Numbered from the stretch's first letter, positions 34,459-43,737 are shown. The stretch: 47,777 bases of DNA from Bacillota bacterium (GCA_023388995.1 JAEWFD010000018.1:1-47777), one strand, 5' to 3'. The notes: generated by a model not told the origin, from the letters alone. A program made the numbers and translations.

Positions 34459-34894
34459 GTAATTTCCTCCTGCAGTTCAGTAATCGTGTGTCATAAAAAA
34501 ACACATATCATTAAAATTGTATAATGAAACAAATACAATTTATGTATGTGTACCGTTTAATTACAATTCAATGTTACTAGATTATAACATAGATATTTTA
34601 AAAAGGAAACATCTTTTTCTAAAAAACATGAGGATAAGCAAAACTACTTTCTGCAACAAATATAATATATCTAGTTGCTTTCATAGTACGCTTAAAGTAT
34701 AATTTCATTGCTAATTTGCCAAAATTTACATTTCAGATGGAGCCAAAATTCCCGGTTTGCTTCTATGTATTACTTGAAAAGTTAGCATTCTGTCTACAGA
34801 TTTCGTATGATTCTTGATACAAGGCGAAAGTCTGGTTTGATGTACAATTGTGGTCGTTAAAGAGCATGTAAATGAACTATGGAGGAGTATTGTG
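34459..34894. other. Intergenic region between csp and the chemoreceptor gene
   Basis: About 435 AT-rich bases hold the 5' leader and promoter of the leftward cold shock gene and the promoter of the rightward chemoreceptor gene. Cold shock genes often have long structured leaders, which may explain the size. Short ORFs here lack a ribosome site and coding character. I found no promoter pair good enough to call. Confidence 0.5.
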
Positions 34895-36643
34895 ATGAAG
34901 AGGAAAAAGAGAGGTTTGTCGATTGGAATCAAGTTAATTACCATGACAACAGTCCTTCTGGTGATACCACTTTTGCTGGTTGGTGGCTTCAGTTACCAAA
35001 TTGCGAAAGCAGAACTGGATAAAAAAGGTGAAGTAATTCTGGAAAATGCTGTAAAACAAGCATTGGCAATTATTGATTTAAAAAGCAAGGAAGTTGCTGC
35101 CGGTCAACTTGAACTTGCGGAAGCGCAAGAGCAAGTGAAAGTGTATTTGCTTGGAGAAATGAATAGTGAAGGAAAACGAGCAATTACCAATAACCTTGAC
35201 TTAGGGGTAAACGGGTATTTCATCGTTTATGATACTTCCGGAAATGAAGTGGCTCATCCAACCTTGGAGGGGCAGAATGTTTGGGAAACAAAAGACAAGG
35301 AAGGCTATTTATTTGTACAAGATCAAATAAAAGTTGCGCAAAATGGCGGCGGGTTCATTTATTATACTTGGAATCTGCCGAATTCAGATGAACTGGGAAA
35401 AAAGATTACTTATCAAATCAAAGATCCTAATTGGAACTGGATCGTGATCGCAGGTTCCTATATGCAAGACTTTAATGCTGGTTCGGGTGAAATTATCAGA
35501 GTATTGATTCCGGTAATTGCGGCGACACTTGTTGTGGGATTGATTATGATTTTGCTATTCACCCAGCATATTGCCCGGCCAATTAAAAAGATCAGCAAAA
35601 ACCTGGATGAAGTAGCTAAAGGAAATCTTTCTGTATCCAGTTTGAAGATCCGCAATAAAGATGAAACCGGTGTATTAGCTGATGCCTTCAATGAAATGCT
35701 GGCGAATATGAAAGATATCTTAGGAACGGTGAAGCTTTCTGCAGATACGGTAACCCAATATTCAAACTCATTGGCTAGTATTTCGGAAGAAAGCATGGGG
35801 GCCATGAATCAAGTAGCTGTATCGATTCAAGGAATCGCACAAGCAGTTACCGAAGAAGCAAAAAGCTCGGAAGATGCAGTGCAAAAGATTGATTCCTTGT
35901 CTGACAGCATTGAAACGGTAGCACAAGCGGCAGAGGATATGAATGGTTTGGCAGTGGAAGCTAATCGCTTGAGTGATGCAGGCTTGCATGCTGTGAACAT
36001 ATTGATTGAGAAAACAGAAATTAACAACCAGACGGTCAGCAGAATCAGTGCGATTATTGATAAAGTGAGCGAGAGCAGCAATAATATCAGCGTAATAACT
36101 GACGCCATCACGCAAATCTCCCGGCAAACACATATTTTATCAATCAATGCAACGATTGAAGCTGCAAGAGCCGGGGAGGCTGGCAAGGGTTTTGCGGTTG
36201 TTGCGGATGAAGTTCGCCGTTTGGCACAGCAATCCAGCGATTTGGTGAATGAAATCAAACAGATTATCGGCGAAATTCAGACATATTCCCGGTCTTCCGT
36301 TGAGGCTGTTGCTCATATTCAGGAAGTAAGCAAAGAACAAACGAATTCTGTTGATGAAACGAAAGGTGCTTTCAGCAATATTTCGGCGGCGGTTAAAGAA
36401 TTGTTTACCAGTGTTGGAAATATCAGCAAAGAAAGCAGCTATGTCAAAGGCAGCAAGAACGAGATTATTCAAATTATCGGTACGATTTCGGATTCTGTTA
36501 TGCAGACTTCTGCTGCTTCGGAAGAAGTATCTGCATCCACCGAGGAGCAACTGGCACAAATTGAAGAACTGGCAGGCCATGCAAATAACTTGAAATCGCT
36601 GGCTTCAAAGCTTCATGATGCGGTAGAAAAATTTACGTTATAA
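34895..36643 (+). CDS. Methyl-accepting chemotaxis protein
   Basis: A 582-aa transmembrane receptor. The start at 34895 follows GGAGGAG; the longer frame from 34850 has no ribosome site. Two transmembrane segments (about 12-32 and 205-230) enclose an external Cache-like sensor domain (NGYFIVYDTSGNEVAHP, WNLPNSDELGKK). A HAMP domain follows (IARPIKKISKNLDEVAKGN), then the methyl-accepting domain with the conserved hairpin tip ILSINATIEAARAGEAGKGF. No che or flagellar genes are nearby in this window, so its output is unclear if the host is non-motile. Confidence 0.93.
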   Translation: MKRKKRGLSIGIKLITMTTVLLVIPLLLVGGFSYQIAKAELDKKGEVILENAVKQALAIIDLKSKEVAAGQLELAEAQEQVKVYLLGEMNSEGKRAITNNLDLGVNGYFIVYDTSGNEVAHPTLEGQNVWETKDKEGYLFVQDQIKVAQNGGGFIYYTWNLPNSDELGKKITYQIKDPNWNWIVIAGSYMQDFNAGSGEIIRVLIPVIAATLVVGLIMILLFTQHIARPIKKISKNLDEVAKGNLSVSSLKIRNKDETGVLADAFNEMLANMKDILGTVKLSADTVTQYSNSLASISEESMGAMNQVAVSIQGIAQAVTEEAKSSEDAVQKIDSLSDSIETVAQAAEDMNGLAVEANRLSDAGLHAVNILIEKTEINNQTVSRISAIIDKVSESSNNISVITDAITQISRQTHILSINATIEAARAGEAGKGFAVVADEVRRLAQQSSDLVNEIKQIIGEIQTYSRSSVEAVAHIQEVSKEQTNSVDETKGAFSNISAAVKELFTSVGNISKESSYVKGSKNEIIQIIGTISDSVMQTSAASEEVSASTEEQLAQIEELAGHANNLKSLASKLHDAVEKFTL

Positions 36644-36646
36644 CTG

Positions 36647-36674
36647 AAAGTGGGTGACAGTGCCCGCTTTTTTT
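36647..36674 (+). terminator. Terminator after the chemoreceptor gene
   Basis: AAAGTGGG and CCCGCTTT stem (one G-T pair) with a TGACAGTG loop, followed by more T. Confidence 0.82.
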
Positions 36675-36743
36675 AAGAGATAGTATAAGAATTGTTTGTT
36701 TATCAAAGTTTTGGTACACTACATACAAAGAGAGGGAAACAAT

Positions 36744-37733
36744 ATGATGAAGCGTCTGGAAACAATCAATTACGGAAAACTCTGGAAAATAGCGTTAGGC
36801 AGTGGACTGGCAATTTTGACGGCAAATATGATGGGCTTATTGTATAGTCCCTCTGCAGGGATCATCACCTTGCTTTCCATTCAGAATACCAAAAGAGAAA
36901 CCATTGCCATTGCGGGCAGGCGTATCTTATCGTTTTTATTAGCATTTTCCCTTGCTTGGCTTTGCTTTGGCCTGTTCGGATATACGGCGCTGGTATTTGG
37001 CTTGTTTTTGTTTTTATTTGTTTGGATCAGTGAACTTATATATCTTCAAGATGGCATTTCCATGAATGCAGTATTGACGACTCATTTTTTGATTGAAAAA
37101 CATATGTCGTGGTCATTGATTCAAAATGAATTGCTGCTGCTTTGTATCGGCATGGGGATTGGAATCGCTTTAAATTTGATGATTCGGACTAAAACCAAAG
37201 AGCTGAAGCAGCAGCTTTCTGCACTGGATGATAGTATGCGGCAGCAACTTTTGCAGCTTGCATTGGCAGTACGCAAAAAGCATTCTGCATTGGATCTGGA
37301 AGGAATGCAGCTAGTTCTCAATCGGACTATTGCGGTTGCGAATACAGACCGCAATAATCAGCTGCTGGCAGACTACACCTATTTTCTCAAGTATTGTACG
37401 ATGCGGAAAGCGCAAGTTCAGGTATTGATTGCCATAGAACAATTATTGCCGCTGCTTACCAGGGAAATGCCGCAGGCTATGGTTTTGGCTTCGTTTATTG
37501 AACAAATTGCAGCTTCGTATCAAGAGTACAATGAAGTGGAGGATTTGCTTAGGCAATACCACGATCTGCTGCGTCAGTTTCAGGATAGCGAGTTGCCTGC
37601 TACCAGAGATGAATTTGAGCAGCGGGCTATTTTGTTCCAGATATTGCTCCAACTGAAACAATTCTTGTATATCAAGCGGGAATTTGTTATGCAGCTGACC
37701 ATTGAAGAGCGCAGCCGTTTCTGGGAAGCATAA
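36744..37733 (+). CDS. Aromatic acid exporter family protein (ArAE_1/DUF939)
   Basis: A 329-aa protein. The start at 36744 follows AGAGGGAAA, whereas the frame from 36696 begins in the promoter area. The N-terminal half has about five to six transmembrane segments (KIALGSGLAILTANMMG, GIITLLSIQNTKRETI). The C-terminal half (about 155-329) is a cytosolic helical domain, as in ArAE_1 proteins. The family is related to FUSC/AaeB exporters; the substrate is unknown. Confidence 0.85.
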   Translation: MMKRLETINYGKLWKIALGSGLAILTANMMGLLYSPSAGIITLLSIQNTKRETIAIAGRRILSFLLAFSLAWLCFGLFGYTALVFGLFLFLFVWISELIYLQDGISMNAVLTTHFLIEKHMSWSLIQNELLLLCIGMGIGIALNLMIRTKTKELKQQLSALDDSMRQQLLQLALAVRKKHSALDLEGMQLVLNRTIAVANTDRNNQLLADYTYFLKYCTMRKAQVQVLIAIEQLLPLLTREMPQAMVLASFIEQIAASYQEYNEVEDLLRQYHDLLRQFQDSELPATRDEFEQRAILFQILLQLKQFLYIKREFVMQLTIEERSRFWEA

Positions 37734-37758
37734 AAAAAACGGCAAGGAAATTGCCGTT
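37731..37758 (-). terminator. Terminator of the FapA-like gene
   Basis: On the minus strand AACGGCAA and TTGCCGTT form a perfect 8-bp stem with a short loop, followed by T8. The stem overlaps the stop codon. Confidence 0.9.
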
Positions 37759-39208
37759 ATGCCCAGTCTATCATCGAGATGGCACCTTTTTGCTCATCAT
37801 AATAGAATGTTTTTCTTGCATAATCACGATCTGCGGTGAACGTGGCATTTTTAATGGTAATGGTCGTTCCCCGATATAATATTTGCTGGCAAGCCAAGCT
37901 TTGCTTGCCTTCGTAAGCAATGCGGTTTTCCAGATCTTCCAAACTTTTTTTCGTAATGCCTTTTTCGATTAAGAGTTTGGTTTTGGTATGAATAGAATCA
38001 GTCAGCATCTTCTCCCGATCGGGCGGAAGGCTGCCGATTCTTGTTTTTGCATCAGATAAATAAGCAACAATTTGAGCTAGTTTGGTTTCATTGGCTTCCA
38101 GTTCTTCCATTTTTTGGATCAAATGACGTTTTTCCTCCAACACCGATCCGTAGCTGCCTAGCTGAATGGTGGTATTGGCACCGGTAGCGGTACCGATTGA
38201 TTTGGCTTGGATTTTTTTAAGAACGACATAGGAGCCGCCGGCCATGAGGGCGCGGTTGCCAACTAAAATGATTTCTCCTTCACACATAACGTTAGAGTTC
38301 ATCATATATTCAGTAGTGATATTTCCTTTGCAGCGAATCAATGCATTTTCCACATATTTGCATTTGATTTCACCCTTGCATTGGACTTCTCCCTTATTTC
38401 CGCCGAAAATACCTCCGCGAACAACGATGTTGCCATCAGCGGATACATTGGCGGCTTCAATCATACCTAGTACGTTGACATCACCTTTTGCTTTGACAGA
38501 GAAACCTTCTCGAATATTTCCCTTAACTGTGACGCTGCCGATGAAATCAATATTGCCGGTAGACAAATCAACATCACCGTTTACTTGGAATACGGAATCG
38601 ACATGGAGCTGGTTATTGCGATACAGCAAATTACCGTCGATGGCTGCATATAATTCTGTTTTTTCCTCATTATAGGTTACATTCTTGCCAACTGGTAAAA
38701 TAGGCGGCTTTCCCGGTTTGGCAGGTATTGGTGTACCGAATACCGTCGTGCCTGAGGTTCCGCTGGTAGCAGCAATCGCCGTGCAAAGGCAATCACCCTT
38801 TTTTACGTTTAATAAAATATCCAGTTCCCAAAAATTCACAGTCCCGTCTGTGTGTTCTTTGGGGCGATTGGTGCGATGGATATCGTAGTGGTAAACAATT
38901 CTTCCGTCATCCCCGTGAATGGGTTCCGTACCAAATGCAATATCTATGCTGGCACCATATACAGGCTGCGCAACCAATGCTTTGATTTGATTTTCTACAA
39001 TGCCATATTTCACATTTTTTGCTTCCAGAGCAGCTCTGATCATGGCTTCAGAGAGCTCGGCACCCCCATTTGCCGGCGGTGTTACTTCAATAGAAGCTTC
39101 CAAAAAATTATCCAGCACGCGTACCGAAACGGTAGCGTCGATGGGATTAGTTGCTTCACTTAGGATGGCGGTATTGCCAGAAGTATATAGTTGATTCGAC
39201 ATCAGCAT
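37757..39208 (-). CDS. FapA/DUF342 family protein
   Basis: A 483-aa protein. An N-terminal alpha/beta region precedes a long right-handed beta-helix-like section (about 210-340: GDVDLSTGNIDFIGSVTVKG, then repeated VKAKGDVNVLG-type turns). A coiled coil follows (about 350-430). This is the DUF342/FapA architecture, a cytosolic polymer-like scaffold sometimes linked to flagellar assembly or cell-shape proteins. Two ATGs six bases apart (39208, 39202) share the GGAGG; either could be the start. Function in this organism unknown. Confidence 0.82.
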   Translation of the reverse strand: MLMSNQLYTSGNTAILSEATNPIDATVSVRVLDNFLEASIEVTPPANGGAELSEAMIRAALEAKNVKYGIVENQIKALVAQPVYGASIDIAFGTEPIHGDDGRIVYHYDIHRTNRPKEHTDGTVNFWELDILLNVKKGDCLCTAIAATSGTSGTTVFGTPIPAKPGKPPILPVGKNVTYNEEKTELYAAIDGNLLYRNNQLHVDSVFQVNGDVDLSTGNIDFIGSVTVKGNIREGFSVKAKGDVNVLGMIEAANVSADGNIVVRGGIFGGNKGEVQCKGEIKCKYVENALIRCKGNITTEYMMNSNVMCEGEIILVGNRALMAGGSYVVLKKIQAKSIGTATGANTTIQLGSYGSVLEEKRHLIQKMEELEANETKLAQIVAYLSDAKTRIGSLPPDREKMLTDSIHTKTKLLIEKGITKKSLEDLENRIAYEGKQSLACQQILYRGTTITIKNATFTADRDYARKTFYYDEQKGAISMIDWA

Positions 39209-39329
39209 GATTCCTCCAATGTTTCGTACTTCTATTGTATCTTATTGAAGGACACACTGCAATAAATTCAGCGTGAATTGCTACAACTATTCCATTTATT
39301 TTGTACGAATTTATGCAAGTATTATCTGA

Positions 39330-39980
39330 TTATCGGCAGACAAAGAGCAAAACAGCCAGAATGTGGAAAAAGGAACCTCCTAAAATAAAGCAATGGAATA
39401 ATTCATGGAAGCCGAAGTCCGGCGAAAAATTCGGTTTCTTCAGAATATAGAAAACAGCACCGATGGTGTAAGACAACCCGCCAGCACCAAGCAATAAAAT
39501 CAAACCAGTGGGAGCATGAGCAAAAAAGCTCCAGTCAACTACGATAGCCCAGCCCATCGCTATATAAAACAACGTATAGAGAAAACGCGGTGCATTCAGC
39601 CATAAAAGCTTTGTCACGATGCCGATGATGGCAATGCTCCAGATGACAACCAAGAACCAGATGCTGCGCGGTGCAGGCATAAAGGTGCTTAAAATAGGTG
39701 TATAGGAGCCAGCAATCAAAACATAAATCATTGCATGATCCACTTTGCGGAAGAGGGTAAGTGAAGAAGAAGCAGCTGGAATATAATGGTAATAGGTGCT
39801 GGCACTATATAAGGCAATTAAAGAAGCCCCAAATAAAAGAACTGATACATAAGTCATCCATGGCGCTTTCGACCAAACAGCAAACAAAAGCATCAGGAAA
39901 ACGGCAATCAAAGAACCGGCAGCTCCAAGAAAATGGGTATAACTGCTGATAGGATCTCTGGCATTTCTAAAATAACGCAT
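39330..39980 (-). CDS. PAQR/hemolysin III family membrane protein
   Basis: A 216-aa protein with seven transmembrane helices and the conserved family elements RDPISSYTHFLGA, SASTYYHY, FRKVDHAMIYVLIAGSYTP and a C-terminal ELFHCFILGGSFFH. The His and Asp residues form the zinc site of the PAQR fold. It may act as a hydrolase-like or lipid-homeostasis protein (YqfA/TrhA group). AAAGGAG precedes the ATG. Confidence 0.92.
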   Translation of the reverse strand: MRYFRNARDPISSYTHFLGAAGSLIAVFLMLLFAVWSKAPWMTYVSVLLFGASLIALYSASTYYHYIPAASSSLTLFRKVDHAMIYVLIAGSYTPILSTFMPAPRSIWFLVVIWSIAIIGIVTKLLWLNAPRFLYTLFYIAMGWAIVVDWSFFAHAPTGLILLLGAGGLSYTIGAVFYILKKPNFSPDFGFHELFHCFILGGSFFHILAVLLFVCR

Positions 39981-40246
39981 AAGAATACTCCTTTCTTGCT
40001 ATTAGAACTTTACTATCTAGTTATCATAACTATGTATCTGAGTATATCACAATTTTTGCATCATGCAAGACGAAAGACCAAAAAAATGCTTTTTTAGTTC
40101 ATGCAAACAATTCCTGTCAGAATAGAAAAAGACTGAAATAATCGGAAAAAATAACGCTTTTCAAAGAAACCGCTCACAAGTAAAAATTAAAACAGATGAT
40201 GATTGACGAGAAGCGTTTTTTTATCTATAATAACTATTGTATTTGA
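39981..40246. other. Intergenic region upstream of the riboswitch, with a long inverted repeat
   Basis: Between divergent genes. It contains a TTGCATCATGCAA palindrome (40056-40068). It also contains a 10-bp inverted repeat, AACGCTTTTC (40153-40162) and GAGAAGCGTT (40208-40217), with a 45-nt loop and followed by T6. The right arm lies in the spacer of the permease promoter. It could be the 3' end of a small RNA or an operator. No coding ORF is credible. Confidence 0.4.
40203..40231 (+). promoter_or_regulatory. Promoter of the guanine riboswitch-permease unit
   Basis: -35 TTGACG (40203-40208), 17-bp spacer, -10 TATAAT (40226-40231), a near-consensus promoter just upstream of the riboswitch. 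Confidence 0.85.
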
Positions 40247-40331
40247 TTTTGACCTTCAATATAATGCCCTTAATATGGTTGGGCAGTCTCTACTGAGTCA
40301 CCGTAAATGATTCAACTATCGATGGTTAAAA
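40247..40331 (+). ncRNA. Purine riboswitch, guanine class
   Basis: All core elements are in order: J1/2 TATAAT (40260-40265), P2 TGCCC/GGGCA with loop ATATGG, J2/3 GTCTCTAC, P3 TGAGTCA/TGATTCA with loop CCGTAAA, and J3/1 ACTAT. The specificity position in J3/1 is C (40316), which pairs with guanine or hypoxanthine; adenine switches have U. The P1 strand (about 40247-40259) pairs imperfectly with 40320-40331. That right strand overlaps the terminator stem, allowing ligand-dependent attenuation. Confidence 0.93.
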
Positions 40332-40370
40332 CAACATTTTCTCGTTTCTAGGGATCCTTTTGTTGTTTTA
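40328..40370 (+). terminator. Riboswitch-controlled terminator
   Basis: AAAACAACA (40328-40336) pairs with TGTTGTTTT (40361-40369) across a 24-nt loop. The T-rich 3' arm doubles as the tail. Its left arm overlaps the P1 region of the riboswitch. Confidence 0.7.
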
Positions 40371-40418
40371 GTCACAAGATAAACATTGGGTGGTTATCAT
40401 CAATAGAAAGAGGAAATG

Positions 40419-41774
40419 ATGGAGAAATTTTTTAAGTTGAAAGAGAACAATACCACTGTTGGTACAGAAGTTCTCGCCGGTGTTACTACATTCTTTACCA
40501 TGGCGTATATTTTGATCGTCAACCCGCTGATTTTATCGGAAACAGGAATTCCGTTCCAGGCGGTATTTTTGGCGACAATTTTTGCCTCTGTAGTGGGAAC
40601 TTTGGTGATGGGATTATTCGCGAATGTGCCGTATGCACTTGCGCCGGGAATGGGATTAAATGCCTTTTTTACTTATACCGTTTGTATGATTTGGGGCTAC
40701 AGCTGGCAAGAAGCATTGGCAATGGTATTTGTTTGCGGTATTATTAACATTCTAATTACAGTTACAAAAATTCGAAAAGAAATCATCAAGTCAATTCCTG
40801 AATCTTTGCAAAATGCCATTGGCGGCGGGATCGGGATTTTTATTGCTTTCATTGGCTTTAAAACAGTTGGTTTTATCACAGTAGAAGGCAACTTGGCAGT
40901 GGCAAGTCTGCATAACCCTGGCTTGTTGTTGTTTGTATTCGGTTTGGTCTTGACATTGGTATTGCTCTTGCGCAAGGTAAAAGGGGCTATCTTGCTGGGG
41001 ATTGTGATTACAACATTGGTAGGTATTCCGACTGGTGTCGTTGATATTTCAGGAATCAGCATTACAACTGATTCATGGGCGCAAAGTTTTGCGGATTTAG
41101 GCAGTGTGTTTGGACAAGCGCTGGGCAGCAACGGCTTAGGCAGCTTGTTTGCGGATGCATCCCGCTTGCCGCAAGTATTGATTACTATCTTTGCCTTTAG
41201 CTTGGCTGATACGTTTGATACAATTGGTACATTCATTGGGACAGGACGCCGCACTGGTATCTTCTCTGCAGCGGACGAAGAAGCGTTGGAAAAAGGTTCC
41301 GGCTTCTCTTCTAAAATGGATAAAGCGATGTTTGCGGATTCCATTGCAACATCTATCGGGGCAATCTTTGGTACTTCCAATACAACAACATATGTAGAAA
41401 GCTCTGCAGGCATTGCTGTTGGCGGAAGAACCGGCTTGACAGCAGTTGTTGTGGCCGTTTGCTTCTTAATTAGTATTTTATTGGCGCCGATTGCGATTGC
41501 CGTACCTGCTGCCGCAACATCGCCGGCATTGATCGTAGTTGGGATGATGATGGTCAGCTCTTTCGCGGAGATCGAATGGACAGATTTTGAAACAGCGATT
41601 CCGGCATTCCTGGCTGGTTCCATGATTGCCTTGACTGCAAACATCAGCACCGGAATCGGTTTAAGCTTCATCGGATATGCTTTGGTTAAAATTGTAACCG
41701 GAAAAGCAAAAGAAATTCATCCGATTCTGGCAATTTCCGTATTGCTGTTTATCATTAACTTTGCAATTGCTTAA
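40419..41774 (+). CDS. pbuG: NCS2 purine permease (guanine/hypoxanthine, PbuG/AzgA-like)
   Basis: A 451-aa permease with about 12 to 14 transmembrane segments; two adjacent ATGs (40416, 40419) are possible and 40419 gives the better spacing to AGAGG. AzgA-subfamily landmarks are TEVLAGVTTFFTMAYI, NPLILSETG, APGMGLNAFF, FAFSLADTFDTIGTFIG and GTSNTTTYVESSAGI. It imports purine bases with protons. The guanine riboswitch in its leader supports guanine/hypoxanthine as substrate. Confidence 0.93.
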   Translation: MEKFFKLKENNTTVGTEVLAGVTTFFTMAYILIVNPLILSETGIPFQAVFLATIFASVVGTLVMGLFANVPYALAPGMGLNAFFTYTVCMIWGYSWQEALAMVFVCGIINILITVTKIRKEIIKSIPESLQNAIGGGIGIFIAFIGFKTVGFITVEGNLAVASLHNPGLLLFVFGLVLTLVLLLRKVKGAILLGIVITTLVGIPTGVVDISGISITTDSWAQSFADLGSVFGQALGSNGLGSLFADASRLPQVLITIFAFSLADTFDTIGTFIGTGRRTGIFSAADEEALEKGSGFSSKMDKAMFADSIATSIGAIFGTSNTTTYVESSAGIAVGGRTGLTAVVVAVCFLISILLAPIAIAVPAAATSPALIVVGMMMVSSFAEIEWTDFETAIPAFLAGSMIALTANISTGIGLSFIGYALVKIVTGKAKEIHPILAISVLLFIINFAIA

Positions 41775-41779
41775 CATCC

Positions 41780-41807
41780 AAACCACCTGCGGGTGGTTTT
41801 ATTTTTG
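41780..41807 (+). terminator. Terminator after the purine permease gene
   Basis: AAACCACC and GGTGGTTT stem with a TGCG loop, followed by TATTTTT. Confidence 0.9.
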
Positions 41808-41861
41808 TTGGTCAAAGAATAAAATTGGTGTTAGAATAGAAAAGAAACATGTGAGGTAATT

Positions 41862-42683
41862 ATGGAACAACTGTTAGAACTATTAAAAGCGATTTTGCTG
41901 GGGATTGTGCAAGGTATTACCGAATGGCTTCCAATCAGCAGTACGGGACATATGATATTGCTGGATGAATTCATGCAGATGCAGGTGACACCGGCGTTCA
42001 AGGAAATGTTTTTTGTAGTGGTTCAGCTAGGTTCTATACTGGCTGTATTGGTGTTGTATTTTCATAAATTAAATCCCTTTGCTCCTTCTAAAACGAAAAA
42101 ACAGCAACATGAAACTATCTTTTTGTGGATCAAAGTAGCAATTGCGGCAGTTCCGGCAGGAATTGTAGGAGTATTATTTGATGACAAAATTGATGAATTA
42201 TTTTACCATGCAAATATCGTGGCAATTGCATTAATTCTATATGGCGTCTTCTTCATTCTGATTGAACAATGGAAGAAGCAAGGAAGCGATCGTATTACAT
42301 CAATACAGCAGCTGGACTATAAAACAGCACTGGGTGTTGGAGCATTCCAAATGCTGGCATTAATTCCGGGAACATCACGTTCTGGTTCCACGATATTAGG
42401 AGCAATGATTCTGGGTATGAATCGCAGCGTAGCAGCAGAATTTTCCTTTTTTCTGGCAATACCGATGATGTTTGGTGCAAGTTTCATTAAGCTGGTGAAG
42501 TTCGGCCTGGTTTTCAGCGGCATGGAGCTTGCGATATTGGCAATTGGCAGTATCACGGCATTTCTGGTATCTGTTTGGGCCATCCGCTTTTTGATGGGAT
42601 ACATCAAGAAGCATGATTTTACAGTGTTTGGCTATTATCGCATTGTTTTGGGCATCCTCGTACTCCTTTATTTCATGTTTTAG
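41862..42683 (+). CDS. uppP: Undecaprenyl-diphosphatase UppP (BacA)
   Basis: A 273-aa polytopic membrane enzyme that dephosphorylates undecaprenyl diphosphate to recycle the lipid carrier of the cell wall. Both active-site motifs are present: GIVQGITEWLPISSTGHM near the N-terminus and IPGTSRSGSTI near 167. The length fits the family. GTGAGGT precedes the ATG. Raised UppP dosage is known to give bacitracin tolerance. Confidence 0.96.
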   Translation: MEQLLELLKAILLGIVQGITEWLPISSTGHMILLDEFMQMQVTPAFKEMFFVVVQLGSILAVLVLYFHKLNPFAPSKTKKQQHETIFLWIKVAIAAVPAGIVGVLFDDKIDELFYHANIVAIALILYGVFFILIEQWKKQGSDRITSIQQLDYKTALGVGAFQMLALIPGTSRSGSTILGAMILGMNRSVAAEFSFFLAIPMMFGASFIKLVKFGLVFSGMELAILAIGSITAFLVSVWAIRFLMGYIKKHDFTVFGYYRIVLGILVLLYFMF

Positions 42684-42750
42684 GCAAAAGATGCGCATTA
42701 CGGCCAAAAAACGAGTATGATGATGAAGTAATATAGAAAGCAGGTAGCAT

Positions 42751-43611
42751 ATGGAAGAACAATTGAATTGTGACAGCAAATGTGGCAGTTGTGCCGTCTC
42801 GTCATGTGGTTCGCGCAGTGAAGAACAGCATGATTTTTGCGCCAAACTCCATCCTTATAGCAAAGTAAAACATGTCATCGGCATTGTGAGCGGCAAAGGA
42901 GGGGTCGGCAAATCGCTGATAACGTCTTTGCTGGCATCGGAGACCCATCGCCGGGGACTTCGCGCGGCTATTTTAGATGGTGATATTACAGGACCATCTA
43001 TTCCGCAGATTTTTAACACCGTAGAAAAAGCGGAAGGAACGCAGACATCTATCTTTCCGATTTCCTCAAAAGGTGGCATCCAAACGATTTCCATCAATAA
43101 TCTGCTGGAGGATGACCGCCAGCCGGTTGTATGGCGGGGACCTATTGTAGCAGATGTCGTCAAGCAATTTTGGAGCAATGTCATCTGGGAAGATGTGGAC
43201 TATATGTTTGTGGATATGCCGCCGGGAACCGGCGATGTACCGCTGACGGTATTCCAATCCCTGCCGCTGGACGGCATTGTGATTGTAACTTCACCGCAGC
43301 AGCTGGTTTCACAAGTAGTAAGCAAGGCTGTGAATATGGCAAATATGATGAATATCTCGATCTTAGGAGTTGTGGAGAATATGAGTTATCTGGAATGCGA
43401 TAACTGTCAGAATAAAATGGAGCTGTATGGTCCTAGCCACTTAGCAGAATTGACAGATACTTTTGCCCTGGATGCTTTGGCAAGAGTTCCCATTCAGCCA
43501 AAGCTGGCAGCACTGTGTGATGCGGGTGAAATTGAAACTTATGAAGGTGTCTGGCTTAAAGAGGCCGTAGATACCATCTTACGCAAGATTGAGGCGCGCA
43601 TAGCTGAATGA
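42751..43611 (+). CDS. mrp: Mrp/NBP35-type P-loop ATPase for Fe-S cluster delivery
   Basis: A 286-aa protein. The N-terminus has a cysteine cluster (CDSKCGSC, SSC and a fourth Cys near 30) as in NBP35-type scaffold ATPases. The deviant Walker A GKGGVGKS lies at about 48-55, a DGDITGPS switch follows, then DMPPGTGD. A C-terminal CDNC pair near 214 is the expected bridging cluster site. Such proteins assemble and transfer iron-sulfur clusters. AGCAGGT precedes the ATG. Confidence 0.93.
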   Translation: MEEQLNCDSKCGSCAVSSCGSRSEEQHDFCAKLHPYSKVKHVIGIVSGKGGVGKSLITSLLASETHRRGLRAAILDGDITGPSIPQIFNTVEKAEGTQTSIFPISSKGGIQTISINNLLEDDRQPVVWRGPIVADVVKQFWSNVIWEDVDYMFVDMPPGTGDVPLTVFQSLPLDGIVIVTSPQQLVSQVVSKAVNMANMMNISILGVVENMSYLECDNCQNKMELYGPSHLAELTDTFALDALARVPIQPKLAALCDAGEIETYEGVWLKEAVDTILRKIEARIAE

Positions 43612-43640
43612 ATGTAGTTTGAGTGTGCTCGATAGAAAGG

Positions 43641-43663
43641 CTCTTTTCGTTAAGAGTTTTTTT
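43641..43663 (+). terminator. Terminator after mrp
   Basis: CTCTT and AAGAG form a short stem with a TTCGTT loop, followed by T7. Confidence 0.75.
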
Positions 43664-43737
43664 ATTGGCAAAAGAAGCAAATAACTGCCGTGCTGGTCCA
43701 GCCTGCAGTATAATTGAATAAAGAAAGGAGCACTCCT

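Noticed and set aside
34517..34702. 61-codon plus-strand ORF in the csp-chemoreceptor intergenic region
   Set aside because: No ribosome-binding site, AT-driven composition, and it covers the likely csp leader and promoter.
40056..40068. TTGCATCATGCAA palindrome between the PAQR and permease genes
   Set aside because: A single short palindrome with no second copy seen in the window; too little to call an operator.
40697..41671. Long antisense ORF (324 codons) opposite the purine permease
   Set aside because: It is a reverse-frame shadow of the well-supported permease gene, and no ribosome site was found for it.
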